Source: Populus alba
Lineage: Eukaryota; Streptophyta; Magnoliopsida; Malpighiales; Salicaceae
Length of the DNA stretch: 64,000 nucleotides
NCBI RefSeq assembly: GCF_005239225.2
Contig: NC_133299.1
Location: 1,616,967-1,680,966 of the forward strand
Reading direction: 5' to 3'
In this document: piece by piece, positions 39,217 through 50,327 of the stretch
Position numbering within the stretch: position 1 is the first letter of the stretch
Layout: the number at the start of each line of letters is the position of its first letter
The notes under the pieces: model-generated
Database searches by the model: none
What the model was told of the DNA's origin: nothing
What the model saw: only the letters and a program-made list of their open reading frames with translations
Program-made: the position numbers and the translations under genes

Positions 39217-40614
39217 ATGACTACAGAAGGTACACATACACTCATCCCGAAGCTGACCAAAGACAACTATGATAGTTGGTGCATCAGATTGAAGGCATTT
39301 CTTGGGTCACAAGAGTGTTTGGATATTGTACAAACTGGTTATGATGAACCAGAGTCCAAAGAAAGAGAAGATGCTTTACAAGAGGCACAAAAGCAAGCCT
39401 TGAAAGTCAACAGAAAGAAGGACAACAAAGCCAAGACCATCATCTACCAAGGTCTTGATGAAGATACATTCGAGATCATAGCTTCCGCTGAAACGTCACA
39501 TGATATATGGGAGGCTCTCCAACAGAAATACAAAGGTGCTGACAGAATCAAGAAGATTCGTCTTCAATCTTTACGAGGTGACTTTGAGTTATTGCAAATG
39601 AAGTCCTCGGAGTCTATTTCTGATTATCACACAAGGATTATGGTGATAGTAAACCAAATGAGAAGAAATGGAGAAGCCCTCATCGATGCTCGAATTACGG
39701 AGAAAATTTTGAGATCCCTAGATCCAAAATTTGATCATGTTGTTGTCGCCATTGAAGAGTCCAAGGAAGTGGACAAGTTGACAGTAGATGAACTTATAAG
39801 TTCTTTGCAAGCTCATGAGCAGAAGATAGTAAAGCGAAATGGAGATAAGGCCATCGAGCATGCCTTACAAGCAAAGTTGTCCCTCAAGGACAGATATGAG
39901 CAAGGGGAGACTTCATCAAGTGGCTACACCACTCAAGCAGGAAGTCAACAATCCAGAGGAGGATTCCAGAGATTCCAAGGAAGAGGTTCTTGGAATACAA
40001 GCTTCAGAGGAAGAGGTGGTAGAAATACCACCAGAGGAGGTCGAGGCGAACAAGCATTCACTCCTAGAGGAAGAGGAGGCGGTTACAATAACCGTGACAA
40101 GAGGAATATCAAATGTTATAGTTGCAATCAATTTGGGCACTATAGCACTGAATGCAGAAGCAAAGCTCCGTTAGAGATACGTGAGCATGCTAACTTTGCA
40201 GCAAAAGATGACACAGAAGCATCTGCATTTCTTGTCCAACAAGAACTTGGCGAGAAACAGGAAATATGGTATCTAGATACTGGAGCCAGCAATCATATGT
40301 GTGGCTACCGAGAGTTATTTAGTAATCTAGATGAGACCAAGCAAGGTCTAGTTACTTTTGGAGATACCACAAAGGTTCCATTCAAAGGTAAAGGCAGCAT
40401 CCCAATTAAGTTGAAGAACGGCGATTCCAGCTACATCGCCAATGTGTATTATGTCCCAGCCATAAAGCAGAACCTAATCAGCTTAGGTCAACTTTTGGAG
40501 AGAGGCTATACTTTTTACTCGGAGAATTGTCATCTGGCAATTAGAGACAACAATTGGAGATTAATGGCCTACGTGAAAATGTCCAAGAATAGGATGTTTC
40601 CTTTGAACATCTAG
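39217..40614 (+). CDS. Copia-3 gag and protease
   Basis: A 465-residue open frame starts 589 bases after the 5' LTR. The N-terminal half resembles the UBN2/gag capsid region of plant copia elements. Next comes an Arg/Gly-rich stretch (about residues 225-290), then a CCHC zinc knuckle (CYSCNQFGHYSTEC, from residue 300) and the protease active site DTGA near residue 354. The frame ends at a TAG at 40612-40614; the same frame continues directly into GAG-pre-integrase coding sequence, so this stop is a nonsense mutation or recoded stop inside one polyprotein, not a natural gene end. Confidence 0.9.
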   Translation: MTTEGTHTLIPKLTKDNYDSWCIRLKAFLGSQECLDIVQTGYDEPESKEREDALQEAQKQALKVNRKKDNKAKTIIYQGLDEDTFEIIASAETSHDIWEALQQKYKGADRIKKIRLQSLRGDFELLQMKSSESISDYHTRIMVIVNQMRRNGEALIDARITEKILRSLDPKFDHVVVAIEESKEVDKLTVDELISSLQAHEQKIVKRNGDKAIEHALQAKLSLKDRYEQGETSSSGYTTQAGSQQSRGGFQRFQGRGSWNTSFRGRGGRNTTRGGRGEQAFTPRGRGGGYNNRDKRNIKCYSCNQFGHYSTECRSKAPLEIREHANFAAKDDTEASAFLVQQELGEKQEIWYLDTGASNHMCGYRELFSNLDETKQGLVTFGDTTKVPFKGKGSIPIKLKNGDSSYIANVYYVPAIKQNLISLGQLLERGYTFYSENCHLAIRDNNWRLMAYVKMSKNRMFPLNI

Positions 40615-41052
40615 TATGATGCAGCAAGGTGTTTGAGTGCCATCACCAACAGTGAAGAATGGCTTTGGCACCTGAGGCTTGGACATCTGAATTTCACAAG
40701 TCTGAAGATGCTAGCAAGCAAGAAGATGGTCAAAGGTTTGCCTCACATTGATCATCCAGATGAAGTCTGTGAGAGTTGTGTCCTCAGCAAACATCACAGA
40801 TCCAGTTTTGCCAAAGAAGTCAACTGGAGAGCAAAGAGGCCACTGAAGTTAGTACACACAGATGTGTGTGGCCCAATAACGCCTATGTCAACTGGACAAA
40901 ACAGGTACTTCCTCACTTTTACTGATGATTTTAGTAGAAAGACGTGGATATACTTTCTGAAGAGGAAGTCAGAAGTATTCAATTGTTTTAAAGATTTTAA
41001 AGCAATTGTGGAGAAGCAAAACTGGTTATACGATCAGAACAGTGAGATCTGA
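40615..41052 (+). pseudogene. Copia-3 GAG-pre-integrase and integrase first part
   Basis: This continues in the frame of the gag ORF after its stop. It contains the HLRLGHLN and CESCVLSKHH zinc-binding block and the first integrase catalytic Asp (HTDVCGP), with TFTDDFSR following. A one-base excess in the CAAAACT string near 41019-41025 shifts the frame, and translation of this piece would stop at 41050-41052. Confidence 0.88.
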
Positions 41053-43411
41053 TCAAGGTGGAGAATATACAGCCAACGACTTTGAAGCCTATTGTACACA
41101 ACAAGGCATCAGACATCAGACGACACCAGCCTATACACCACAGCTGAACGGTGTAGCAGAAAGGAAGAATCGCACGATTCTTGACATGGCCAGAAGTCTG
41201 CTCAAAGCAAAGAAGTTGCCCAAGCAATACTGGGCTGAAGCTGTATCATGTGCAGTGTATCTGTTGAATCGCTGCCCGACCAGAAGTTTGCAAGGAGTTA
41301 CTCCAGAAGAAGCATGGAGTGGTCACAAACCAAGTGTTACTCATCTACGAGTCTTTGGTTGTGTGGCATATGCAAAGATCCCAGATGCAAGAAGGAGAAA
41401 GCTCGATGATAAGAGCGAGAAATGCATCTTTGTCGGATATGGTGAAAGAAGGATGGGATACAGGCTGTATAATCCCATCACGAAGAAGGTGATTACGAGT
41501 AGAGATGTTATCTTTGAAGAAGATAAATCTTGGCAATGGAATGGTGATGACCAAGAAGCAATCAAATGGATCAATCTTGATTTGATCCTTGAAGGTGAAG
41601 AAGTACCAACAGTACTTGTCGAAGAACGGATTGTACCTGCAGAAGAACTGATTGTACCAGCAGCTGAACCACAAAGTCCGGTGTTTATACCAGCAGCTAA
41701 ACCACAAAGTCCGGTACACAGATTCCCTGTATTCAACAGGAGGAACACACCAGGAGCATCATCATCAACACCACCAGCATCCTCATCAGAAGGACCAAGA
41801 AGGATGCGGAATCTTGAAGAGTTGTACGATACCACTCAGGTTATAGAAGATACAACTCTGTTTTGTTTCTTTGCAGATAGTGACCCACTAAGCTTCGATG
41901 AAGCTATCACAGACGAGAAGTGGATAGAAGCAATGGATGAAGAAATACATGCCATTGAGAAGAATGATACCTGGAAGCTGACTTATCTACCAGAAAACAA
42001 GAAAGCAATAGGTGTCAAATGGGTCTACAAGACAAAGAAGAACGCCAAAGGAGAAGTGCAAAGATACAAAGCCAGATTAGTGGCTAAAGGCTACAAACAG
42101 AGAGAAGGCATTGACTATGGAGAAGTATTTGCTCCAGTAGCCCGGCTAGAAACAATCAGACTGATGATCTCACTAGCTGCACAACATAGATGGAAGATCT
42201 ATCAACTCGATGTGAAGTCAGCATTTCTGAATGGCTTCCTAGAAGAAGAAATCTATGTTGAACAACCACTTGGATACATTAATGCTGAAAATGAAGGCAA
42301 AGTATACAAGTTGAAGAAGGCTCTCTATGGTTTGAAGCAAGCTCCGCGTGCTTGGAATACCAGAATTGACAGGTATTTTCAAGATAATGGATTTGAAAAA
42401 TGTCCATATGAACACGCAATGTATGTGAAGAAAGGAGCAGATGGCAGCATCTTATTTGCGTGCCTGTATGTTGATGATTTGATATTCACTGGCAACAACC
42501 CTACCATGTTTGACGACTTTAAACGAAGCATGGTACAGGAGTTTGAAATGACTGACATTGGTCTAATGTCACATTTTCTTGGCTTAGAAGTAACGCAGAA
42601 GGAAGAAGGGATTTTTGTATCCCAAAGCGGTTACGCCAAAGATATTCTTGAAAGTTTCAAGATGGAAAGCTGCAATCCGGTATCAACTCCAGTTGAGAAT
42701 GGAGTGGAATTGAGGAAGAGTAAGGTTGGAAATGTTGATCCAACTTACTTCAAAAGCTTAGTAGGAAGCTTAAGGTACTTGACATGTACCAGACCGGATA
42801 TACTCTACGGAGTCGGACTCGTCAGCAGATACATGGAGACACCAGACCAGTCTCATTTGAATGCAGCCAAGAGAATTCTTCGCTACATCAAAGGCACAAT
42901 GAATGAAGGTATGTTTTATACCTCAAGTAAAGACTTTAATCTTGTAGGCTACTCGGATAGTGATTGGGGTAGAGATCTGGATGAAAGGAAAAGCACAACA
43001 GGGTTTGTCTTTTTCATGGGAGACACATCTTTCACATGGTCATCCAAGAAGCAATCGATTGTCACATTATCAAGCTGTGAAGCTGAGTATGTTGCTGCCA
43101 ACTCAGCCGTATGCCATTCAATATGGTTAAGGAATATGCTGAAGTTTTTGGGATTTCCTCAAGAAAATCCTACGAAGATTTATATTGATAATCGATCAAC
43201 AATCGCATTGGCAAAGAATCCAGTGTATCATGAGAGGAGCAAACACATTGATACATGTCATCACTTTATCCGGGAACATGTGAAGAATGAAGAAGTCCAA
43301 CTGATATCTTGCAACACAAATGATCAAGTTGCTGACATCTTCACAAAGCCATTGAAGGGAGAAACATTCATCCGATTAAAGTTCATGCTTGGCATGACAT
43401 CCCTCGATTGA
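41006..43411 (+). CDS. Copia-3 integrase C-part, reverse transcriptase and RNase H
   Basis: A long open frame of 801 residues; the part homologous to the family begins about residue 6. It carries the second integrase Asp (SDQGGEY) and the Glu in NGVAERKNRT, the reverse transcriptase with YVDD at about residue 488, and RNase H with SDSDWGRDLD and a DIFTKPL end. A Pro/Ala-rich linker around residues 205-265 has short internal repeats (VPAAEPQSPVF type). The ATG at 41006 is only the track start; in an intact element this would be read as part of the upstream frame. Confidence 0.9.
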   Translation: MWRSKTGYTIRTVRSDQGGEYTANDFEAYCTQQGIRHQTTPAYTPQLNGVAERKNRTILDMARSLLKAKKLPKQYWAEAVSCAVYLLNRCPTRSLQGVTPEEAWSGHKPSVTHLRVFGCVAYAKIPDARRRKLDDKSEKCIFVGYGERRMGYRLYNPITKKVITSRDVIFEEDKSWQWNGDDQEAIKWINLDLILEGEEVPTVLVEERIVPAEELIVPAAEPQSPVFIPAAKPQSPVHRFPVFNRRNTPGASSSTPPASSSEGPRRMRNLEELYDTTQVIEDTTLFCFFADSDPLSFDEAITDEKWIEAMDEEIHAIEKNDTWKLTYLPENKKAIGVKWVYKTKKNAKGEVQRYKARLVAKGYKQREGIDYGEVFAPVARLETIRLMISLAAQHRWKIYQLDVKSAFLNGFLEEEIYVEQPLGYINAENEGKVYKLKKALYGLKQAPRAWNTRIDRYFQDNGFEKCPYEHAMYVKKGADGSILFACLYVDDLIFTGNNPTMFDDFKRSMVQEFEMTDIGLMSHFLGLEVTQKEEGIFVSQSGYAKDILESFKMESCNPVSTPVENGVELRKSKVGNVDPTYFKSLVGSLRYLTCTRPDILYGVGLVSRYMETPDQSHLNAAKRILRYIKGTMNEGMFYTSSKDFNLVGYSDSDWGRDLDERKSTTGFVFFMGDTSFTWSSKKQSIVTLSSCEAEYVAANSAVCHSIWLRNMLKFLGFPQENPTKIYIDNRSTIALAKNPVYHERSKHIDTCHHFIREHVKNEEVQLISCNTNDQVADIFTKPLKGETFIRLKFMLGMTSLD

Positions 43412-43415
43412 GTTT

Positions 43416-43427
43416 AAGGGGGAGATT
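43416..43427 (+). other. Copia-3 polypurine tract
   Basis: AAGGGGGAGATT directly before the 3' LTR, the expected primer site for plus-strand DNA synthesis. Confidence 0.9.
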
Positions 43428-43792
43428 TGTTGAATATTAAACTCAATCCAGAAGTTTCCAGTCAAGGAAGGCAACCACCCACCGACCAGCCGCAGCCGCC
43501 AGCCACCAGCCGCAGCCGCCAGCAGCCTTCACACCACCGGCCGCCAGCCGCCTTCACATTTGGAAAGTTTGATTTTTTTGTATTCTGTTTCGTGTATAAA
43601 TAGAGTGCTCAGTTTATGTTATTGTGTGTGGAGAGAATTGAGAGGAACACTTGAAAGAGAATAGAGAGAGAGAGGGCGTGTATTAAGCTTTTATTTTGTG
43701 TAATTGTAAGCTTCGGTTTTGTGTAATAAAACAGTGTGTTTTATCCCCTCTGAGTGTCTCAAAGCCACCACCAGTGGTTTCTCCCACCAACA
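43428..43792 (+). repeat. Copia-3 3' LTR
   Basis: 365 bp, equal to the 5' LTR except for an additional 20-bp unit in its CAGCCGCAGCCGCC array and a T/C difference in the GGGYGTGTATT string. Confidence 0.95.
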
Positions 43793-43947
43793 CTTGCTGG
43801 AGAATGTTTAAGTCGGGCCTTACATACAAATTCTGTAATGGGGTATTCTGTTGTAACTGCAATAAATTGCGAAGGCAATGCATAAGAAATGTTCTGTAAG
43901 ATTAAGAGAACTGAAAGTCCTGAATTAAATGTAGTAAATTTCTCTCA

Positions 43948-46900
43948 CAGCTGCTGAAGAGCGAGGAATACCAATTGCACTATTTGAAACTGTCTCTGCT
44001 TGTTGCTTCATGTGCTTCAAACAACTACGTCCACTCAAAGAAAAAGGTCTTACACCAATTAAAGGTATGAAGGTCCACTGTTTATCAGCATTTCGGGGTT
44101 GTTAATATCTGGATTGCAATTTAGTAACAAAAGATCATAAAGCTAAATGTAATTTTGAAGAGAAAGATATCTTCTTGTTTTATTTCAGAGTAAGCAGAAT
44201 TTATAATTTTTACTGATGGTTTAACATCAAGATTCTATATTATTGCCTGTGATCAAGCCTAATTATCTATGAATAAGGAAACAAATAATTAAAGATTCAA
44301 TTACAGTATTTGACTAAACTTGATTTCCTATTCTGTGATTGATTTCCTATGTTGTGCTTGATTTCCTCTAACACTCCCCCTCAAGTTGGAGTGTATGTTA
44401 ATTACACCCAACTTACTAAGTAAAGTCTCAAACTGTGTGAAGCTTAAAGGTTTAGTAAGCAAGTTTGATGGTTGGTGTGTAAATTGAATGTAAGCTGTCT
44501 GAATCATTCCTGCTTGAGTTTTCTCACCTATCAAATGACAGTCTATTTCTATGTGTTTGGTTTGCTCATGAAAGACGAGATTCGATGTCATGCGCATTGC
44601 TACTTGATTATCACAGAACAAAGTTACTGGCTGTGTGTGATTTATCTGTAAGTCCTTCAAAATGTTTTTCAATCATGTAATTTCGCAACATGTAAGTAGC
44701 TATGGAGCGATATTCCACTTTTGCACTTGAACATGATATTGTTGTCTGTTTCTTGGTTCTCCAATAAACTAGTGCCTCTTCAAGTAAAATGCAGCAACCA
44801 GTAATTGATCTTCTCGTGTCCTTACAACGAGCCCAATTAGCATCACAAAATGCTTGTAATTGAAGTGCACCTGTGGACAACAACAAGATGCCTTGCCTAG
44901 GTGTTTGTTTGATATATTTGAGCACTTTATAAGTTGCATCCAAATGGGGTTGTTGAGGCTTGTCCATGAATTGACTTAAGATATACACAACATAAGTCAA
45001 ATCCAGTCTAGTTATAGTCAGGTAGAGTAACCTGCCAACTAACCTCCTGTATGTTGATCCATCCTCCAAAAGCTTTCAATCAGATTGTGTTAGGGACACA
45101 TTTTGCTCTAAAGGAGACATAGATGGCTTGACACCTAAAAACCCCGTATCATCCAGAATGTCGAGTGTGTATTTTCTTTGTGACAGACTAATGCCATGTC
45201 GTGATCTTGCAACCTCGATGCCAAGAAAGTATTTAAATTGCCTCAAGTCTTTAAGCTTGAATTGCTTGGACAAGACAAGTTTGGTGTTCTAGATATCCTG
45301 CAAATTATTCCCAGCTAATATGACATCATCAACATTTATCAGTAATGCTAAAAAGTTACCACGATGGCTTCAAACGAATAAGAAATAATCAGACATACTA
45401 ATGGAATCTTGCAGCCTTGAGCGCACCAAACAACGTGATAAACCACTGTTTAGAAGCGTGTTTCAAGCCATACAAGGATTTGTCAAGTAGGATCCCACAA
45501 AAATGTTGCCCGGCACACAATTGTGAATTTCATTCTCCATATTAAATAATTGAACCACATTCACATGTGAGAATCGTTCTTGTAAATCAAGCCATATTTG
45601 TTTGGCATCTTTGTAGTTGATGATGCTGGTAGCAATATCTTTGGACATAGATCCCAGTAGCCAAGTTTTAACCAAGCTATTACATCGATTCCATTGTTGA
45701 TGCTTATCTGGTTTCTTCTCATCATGCTTTTTCATTGAGCCATCTATGAATCCAATTTTGTTTTTGACTGCAAGCACCATAGTCATGGATTGGTTCCATG
45801 TGCTATAGTTGTCTTCAACCAAGGGTTTTGGCACAAGGACAGCGCCAGGTTGATCTGAATGGTGAAGGTAAAGCTAGTGATAGGGATGATCCCATCTTGT
45901 GCTAGAAGACATGCTTCCTTGGTCTTTATCTCCCATGGAAGTCGGCTAAAGGGTTTATGTTTTATTTTGATACCTAGATTAATTGCTCTGATATAATGAT
46001 ATCTTCTTATTTTATTTTAGAGTAAGCAGAGTTTGCAATTTATATTGATGGTTTAACATCAAGATCCTATATTATTGCCTGTGATCAAGCCTAATTATCT
46101 ATAAATAAGGAAACAAATAATTAAAGATTCAATTATAGTATTTGACTAAACTTGATTTTCTATTCTATGATTGATTTCCTACGCTATGCTTGATTTCCTT
46201 TAACAAATTTTGTTTTGTACTTTTTGTGTTTTGCAGACGAGAGCTTTCTAACAAATGACTTCTTAAATAGAGTTATAGACTGGATTCCTGGAATGAAAGG
46301 TATACGTGTAAGAGATCTTCCGAGATATGCTCGTTGGAAGGACCCCAATGATCGTGTGTTTAACCACAATATGGAATCAACTGAGAAAGCTTGTAAAGCA
46401 TCTGCTATTATTGTACATAGTTTTGATGCTTTTTGAGCAAGAAGTTCTGAATGCTCTCTACTCAATGTTTCCTCGTGTTTATCCTATCGGCCCCCTTCAA
46501 CTTTTGTATGGATTATAAGGCCTGACTTGGTCATTGGGCAGTCAGCTATTTTTCCAGCAGAGTTTATGGAAGAAACTAAAGAGAGGGGCTTTATTGCTAA
46601 CTGGTGTCCCCAAGAAGAAGTCCTTAACCACCCATCAATCGGAGGCTTCATAACACATTGTGGATGGGGTTCCACAATTGAGAGCATTTCTTCTGGGGTG
46701 CCTATGCTTTGTTGCCCATTCTTCGGGGATCAACAAACAAATTGTAGGTACGCATGCAATGAATGGGGAATTGGAATGGAGATTGATAATGATATCAACA
46801 GAGAAAATGTGAAGACGCTTGTAAGGGAGCTGATGGAGGGAGAGAAAGGTAAGAAAATGAAGAAGCGAGCCATGGAGTGGAAAAAATTAGCAGTGGAGGC

Positions 46901-46973
46901 CACAGCTCCAAATGGTACATCATCCATGAATTTGGACAAGCTTATAAACGAAGTTCTTCTGTCACGAAATTAA
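43948..46973 (+). pseudogene. UGT-F: truncated UGT85 pseudogene, near-copy of UGT-D
   Basis: The exon 1 end is 43948-44064 and exon 2 is 46237-46973, with a shortened Copia-1 in the intron. It shares the 5' truncation and the 196-bp exon 2 deletion (junction 46500/46501) with UGT-D. In addition the string GATGCTTTTTGAGC replaces GATGCTTTGGAGC, which puts a TGA at 46434-46436. Downstream from 46527 the PSPG half is open and identical or nearly identical to UGT-A. It cannot encode a working enzyme. Confidence 0.9.
44156..46205 (-). mobile_element. Copia-1 copy in UGT-F, internally deleted
   Basis: AATTT duplications lie at 44151-44155 and 46206-46210. It has the same internal deletion as the UGT-D copy, with the junction near 45487, and the same remaining parts: RNase H 45069-44328 and gag 45834-45463. 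Confidence 0.9.
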
Positions 46974-48824
46974 GTCATCGCTCAAGCTTGAGCCATGGTT
47001 TTCAATTTGGTTGTTGGTGCTGTGTGTCTATTGATTTGGCATTGTTGAATTAAAGCATTAATCTTCATGGTTGTACTGGGGAAAGGGGATGGCTAGTTGG
47101 AGGGACACCCTGCTAGCCACTGGGATCAGTCTAAGATATCTTACTGATAAAGCATGGATTGTAGTGTGTCCATATCAGTTGGTATTCTAAATAAATCTTG
47201 TATTTTCCATATGAAAGTCTCATGTTTGAACTTTGAATCTAGGGAAGATCGAGGGCGAACTTTAATGATTTAATCTTGAATGCCCATTTAATGCACTGCG
47301 GGCGGGCACGAGGACATTGTCAATCAAGCCACAGAGTTCAAATCCAACAGTTTGAGCCCAAGTTTAGCTAGCCATAATTCTAGATGTCATGTCCGAGAAA
47401 ATAACAACAGGCCCAGAAAGCAGAAACGCTATTCCTGCCTGAGATGTCACAGCTGAAATTCTTTCAAAACTCACTTCCAGAACCAGATTTATTCCTAGCA
47501 TTAATTAGTTCACTTTAATTCCCGACTTGTACTTCTTGAACTTATTACACTATCAACACTCCAAACAAAACCCACGTTTTGTTTCGATGCCAGCCAAATC
47601 TCTTGCAAAGACAACCAAAAAGATATCAAGTCACATGAGTTTACTATAGTTCTTGATGATTATATTCTCACGTTTACTTCTTGACATGGTCTTTGCATGC
47701 CTTGCTGTAGCAGTCAAGCTTATATTTGTTTAATTTCTCCGGTGATCGTGGGATCGGATTTTTATTTATTTATTTAATATAGTAAGAGATTTCAGGCCTA
47801 GAGGGAAGGGGCTTATGACCACCACAACACGAAAAATAGGAAGAAAAGGACTAAAAATGAAACTAACAGTGCTAGTAAAAAAATGAAGAACCTGACAGAT
47901 CAACACCAAAGAGTTTAGCTCCCTAAAGAAACAATACTGAAGATAGCATTCTCACTGTGAAACCCAACAAGAATTTTTCTGTTTGTAATCCAAGCACCCA
48001 AGAATTTGTTGAAAGTACTTTCTTACTTCCAATTCTTTAATAAAAAGTAATGGAGGATCTCAATAGTTGGATGCAGATCTGTAAACACATTTATGAATAG
48101 ATGGAAAAAAAAGGTTTGGTCGTACAAAACCTATTTTACAAAAACATCAATAATTTTTGATATGATAGTGCTCAAATTTTACGAGGAGGTTGTATAAGCA
48201 CTTAACTATAATAGGTAAACTTACTGTGTCCACTATAAAATTAGGCCTAAAGGATTTTTTTCCAAGTTTTTGTATTTTTTCTCATTAATTTTGAATATAG
48301 CTTTTATTTATTCTTGTAATTTCTTTTCCTTTCTTGTTAATATCCGTTATAAACATATTTGAGTTTTTATCATAATTTCTTGAGAGATTTTTTAGTAGAT
48401 TATACTTTGTTTGAGAATAAACAGCTCTTTCTGCTAGAGTTTATCCAACCCTTTTTCATGAATTTCTCTATCTTTGTGCTCTCTTTGCCAGAATAAGTCT
48501 CAAGCAACAATCTTGGTTAAGATAAAAAAAGGACTGCGAAAAAGGATCCAAATCCAAGATCAAAACGCATCTCATATAATGGAAAGCACATAGATTATAT
48601 TAAAATGATGCAAGAGTCAAGAGAAAAAGAATTTAAGAAACCCTTTCCAACAAAATAATGCAGCTTCGAACAATCCCAGGACTCAAAAGAGAATGAGAAA
48701 ATATCGAAGATACAAAAATATTGAGGCTCTTATTAACAACACCAGATAAATTAACAATTGACATATAGCACAAAAAGAACATTGAATTAAGAGTACGAGT
48801 CAAACTCAAGTAAGTCTTGACCTT
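46974..48824. other. Intergenic region between convergent UGT-F and UGT-G
   Basis: No gene is seen. It matches 24631-26487 throughout, including the 550-bp block (about 47765-48310). Confidence 0.6.
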
Positions 48825-50327
48825 TCATGACAGAAGCACTTCGTTTATCAGCTTGTCCAAATTCATGGATGAGGAACCATTTGGAGCAGTTGCCTCTTCT
48901 GCTACTTTTTTCCATTCCATGGACCTGCTCTTCATTTTCTTACCTTCCTCTCCTTCCATCAACTCTCTCACAAGCTTCTCCACATTTTCTCCCTTGACGT
49001 TGCTATCAATTTCCATCCCAATTCCCCACTCATTGCATGTATACCGACAGTTTGTTCGCTGATCACCGAAGGATGGCCAACAAAGCATAGGCACCCCAGA
49101 AGAAATGCTCTCAATTGTGGAGCCCCATCCACAATGAGTTATAAAACCTCCAATTGAAGGGTGGCTGAGGACTTCTTCTTGTGGACACCAACTAGCAATG
49201 AAGCCCCTCTCTTTAGCCTCTTTCATAAACTCTGGTGGCAAAATAGGCGAGTCCCCAATGACCATATCAGGTCTTATTGCCCATAAAAATGGATGACCAC
49301 TTTTAGCAAGTCCCATTCCAAATTCATTGAACTGCTGCTTTGAGATGACTGCTATACTGCCAAAGTTCACATAAATTACTGATTTTGGTTCCTTGGAGTC
49401 AAGCCATTGCAGACACTCAGACTCTTCTTTCCACAGGTTACATCCAATGGACTTCAGATCATCTTCAGGCACTTGCTTGAGAAGCAACTGAAGTGGACCG
49501 ATTGGAAAGACACGAGAATGCATAGAGAAAAGAGCATTCAAAACTTCTTGCTCCAAAGCATCAAAAGTATGCAAAATAATCGCAGAAGCTTTAGAAGCAC
49601 TCTCAACTGCTTCCATGGCGTTGTTAAGCAACCAACCATTCGGATCTGTACTTCGAGAGAACCTTGGAATATCTCTTAAACGTAGACCTTTCATTCCTGG
49701 AATCCCGTCTATGATTCTGTCTGCGAAATCATTTGTTTGAAAGATCTCGTCTGCAAACACAAAGAACAATTGGATGCAAATTCGGAGGTAATTTCAATCT
49801 TCAAAAACCAAAGGACAATAAAAAGTTGATTTCATATTCATACCATCTAGTGGCGCCAGGCCTTTCTTTTTCAGTGCACGAAATTGTTTGGTGCACATGA
49901 AGACAGATGCAGATATAGTAAAGAACAAGGCAATAGGTATTCCTAGCATTTCAGCAGCACTGATAGCAAATGGCATCATACCATCAGAGACAATACAAGT
50001 CACTGGGGGCACACCAGAATATGTTGTGTCATGAAGCTTGGCAAGCAGGTCATTAAACGAAGCCAGTTGGTTTTTCTTAAAATCTTCAGCAGATGTAAGA
50101 GTATCAGAAGGAGGGACGCTGTCCGGAATGGTTTCAAATCGAAAATCATGCAAGCCATTAAGGGAATCAGGACCTCTAGAATTAAGCAGGAGTCCATGAT
50201 TGAACTCAGTATTGACAAAGGTTATGTGAAAACCTTTGTGGTGAAGTAGTTTGGCTAATTTTAGCATTGATTTTATGTGGCTTTGAAGTTGGAGGGGGAT
50301 AAAAACTGCGTGAGGTTTTTCAGCCAT
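48825..50327 (-). CDS. UGT-G: UGT85-type UDP-glycosyltransferase, two exons
   Basis: Exon 1 is 50327-49844 and exon 2 is 49750-48825, with a 93-bp GT/AG intron in phase 1, giving about 469 residues ending EVLLS. It is the module-3 counterpart of UGT-B and UGT-E and differs from them at scattered positions (for example KKKGLAP against KMKGLAP, ADEIFQ against VDESFQ). The frame is fully open. The start MAEKPHAV is preferred over the in-frame ATG at 50360 by alignment. The catalytic His is in LQSHIKSM; the PSPG box is at about residues 349-392 with WCPQ, HCGWGS and terminal D-Q, then Arg where UGT-A has Gln. The probable activity is UDP-glucose-dependent glycosylation of an unknown hydrophobic acceptor in the cytosol. 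It is convergent with UGT-F. Confidence 0.9.

Larger units (their letters stand above)
38283..43792 (+). mobile_element. Copia-3: young full-length Ty1/copia retrotransposon
   Basis: LTRs at 38283-38627 (345 bp) and 43428-43792 (365 bp) start TGTTGAATATT and end CACCAACA. They appear to differ only by a 20-bp tandem repeat unit and about one substitution. CTTGC flanks both ends (38278-38282 and 43793-43797), and the uninterrupted site is at 21458-21462 in module 1. It has a perfect initiator tRNA-Met primer-binding site, a polypurine tract, and gag, protease, integrase, reverse transcriptase and RNase H in copia order. Two lesions interrupt the polyprotein: a stop at 40612-40614 and a frame change near 41022. 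Confidence 0.97.

Noticed and set aside
41341..41835. 164-residue minus-strand frame inside Copia-3
   Set aside because: It is antisense to the integrase/reverse transcriptase linker. The repeat-rich linker keeps the other strand open by chance.
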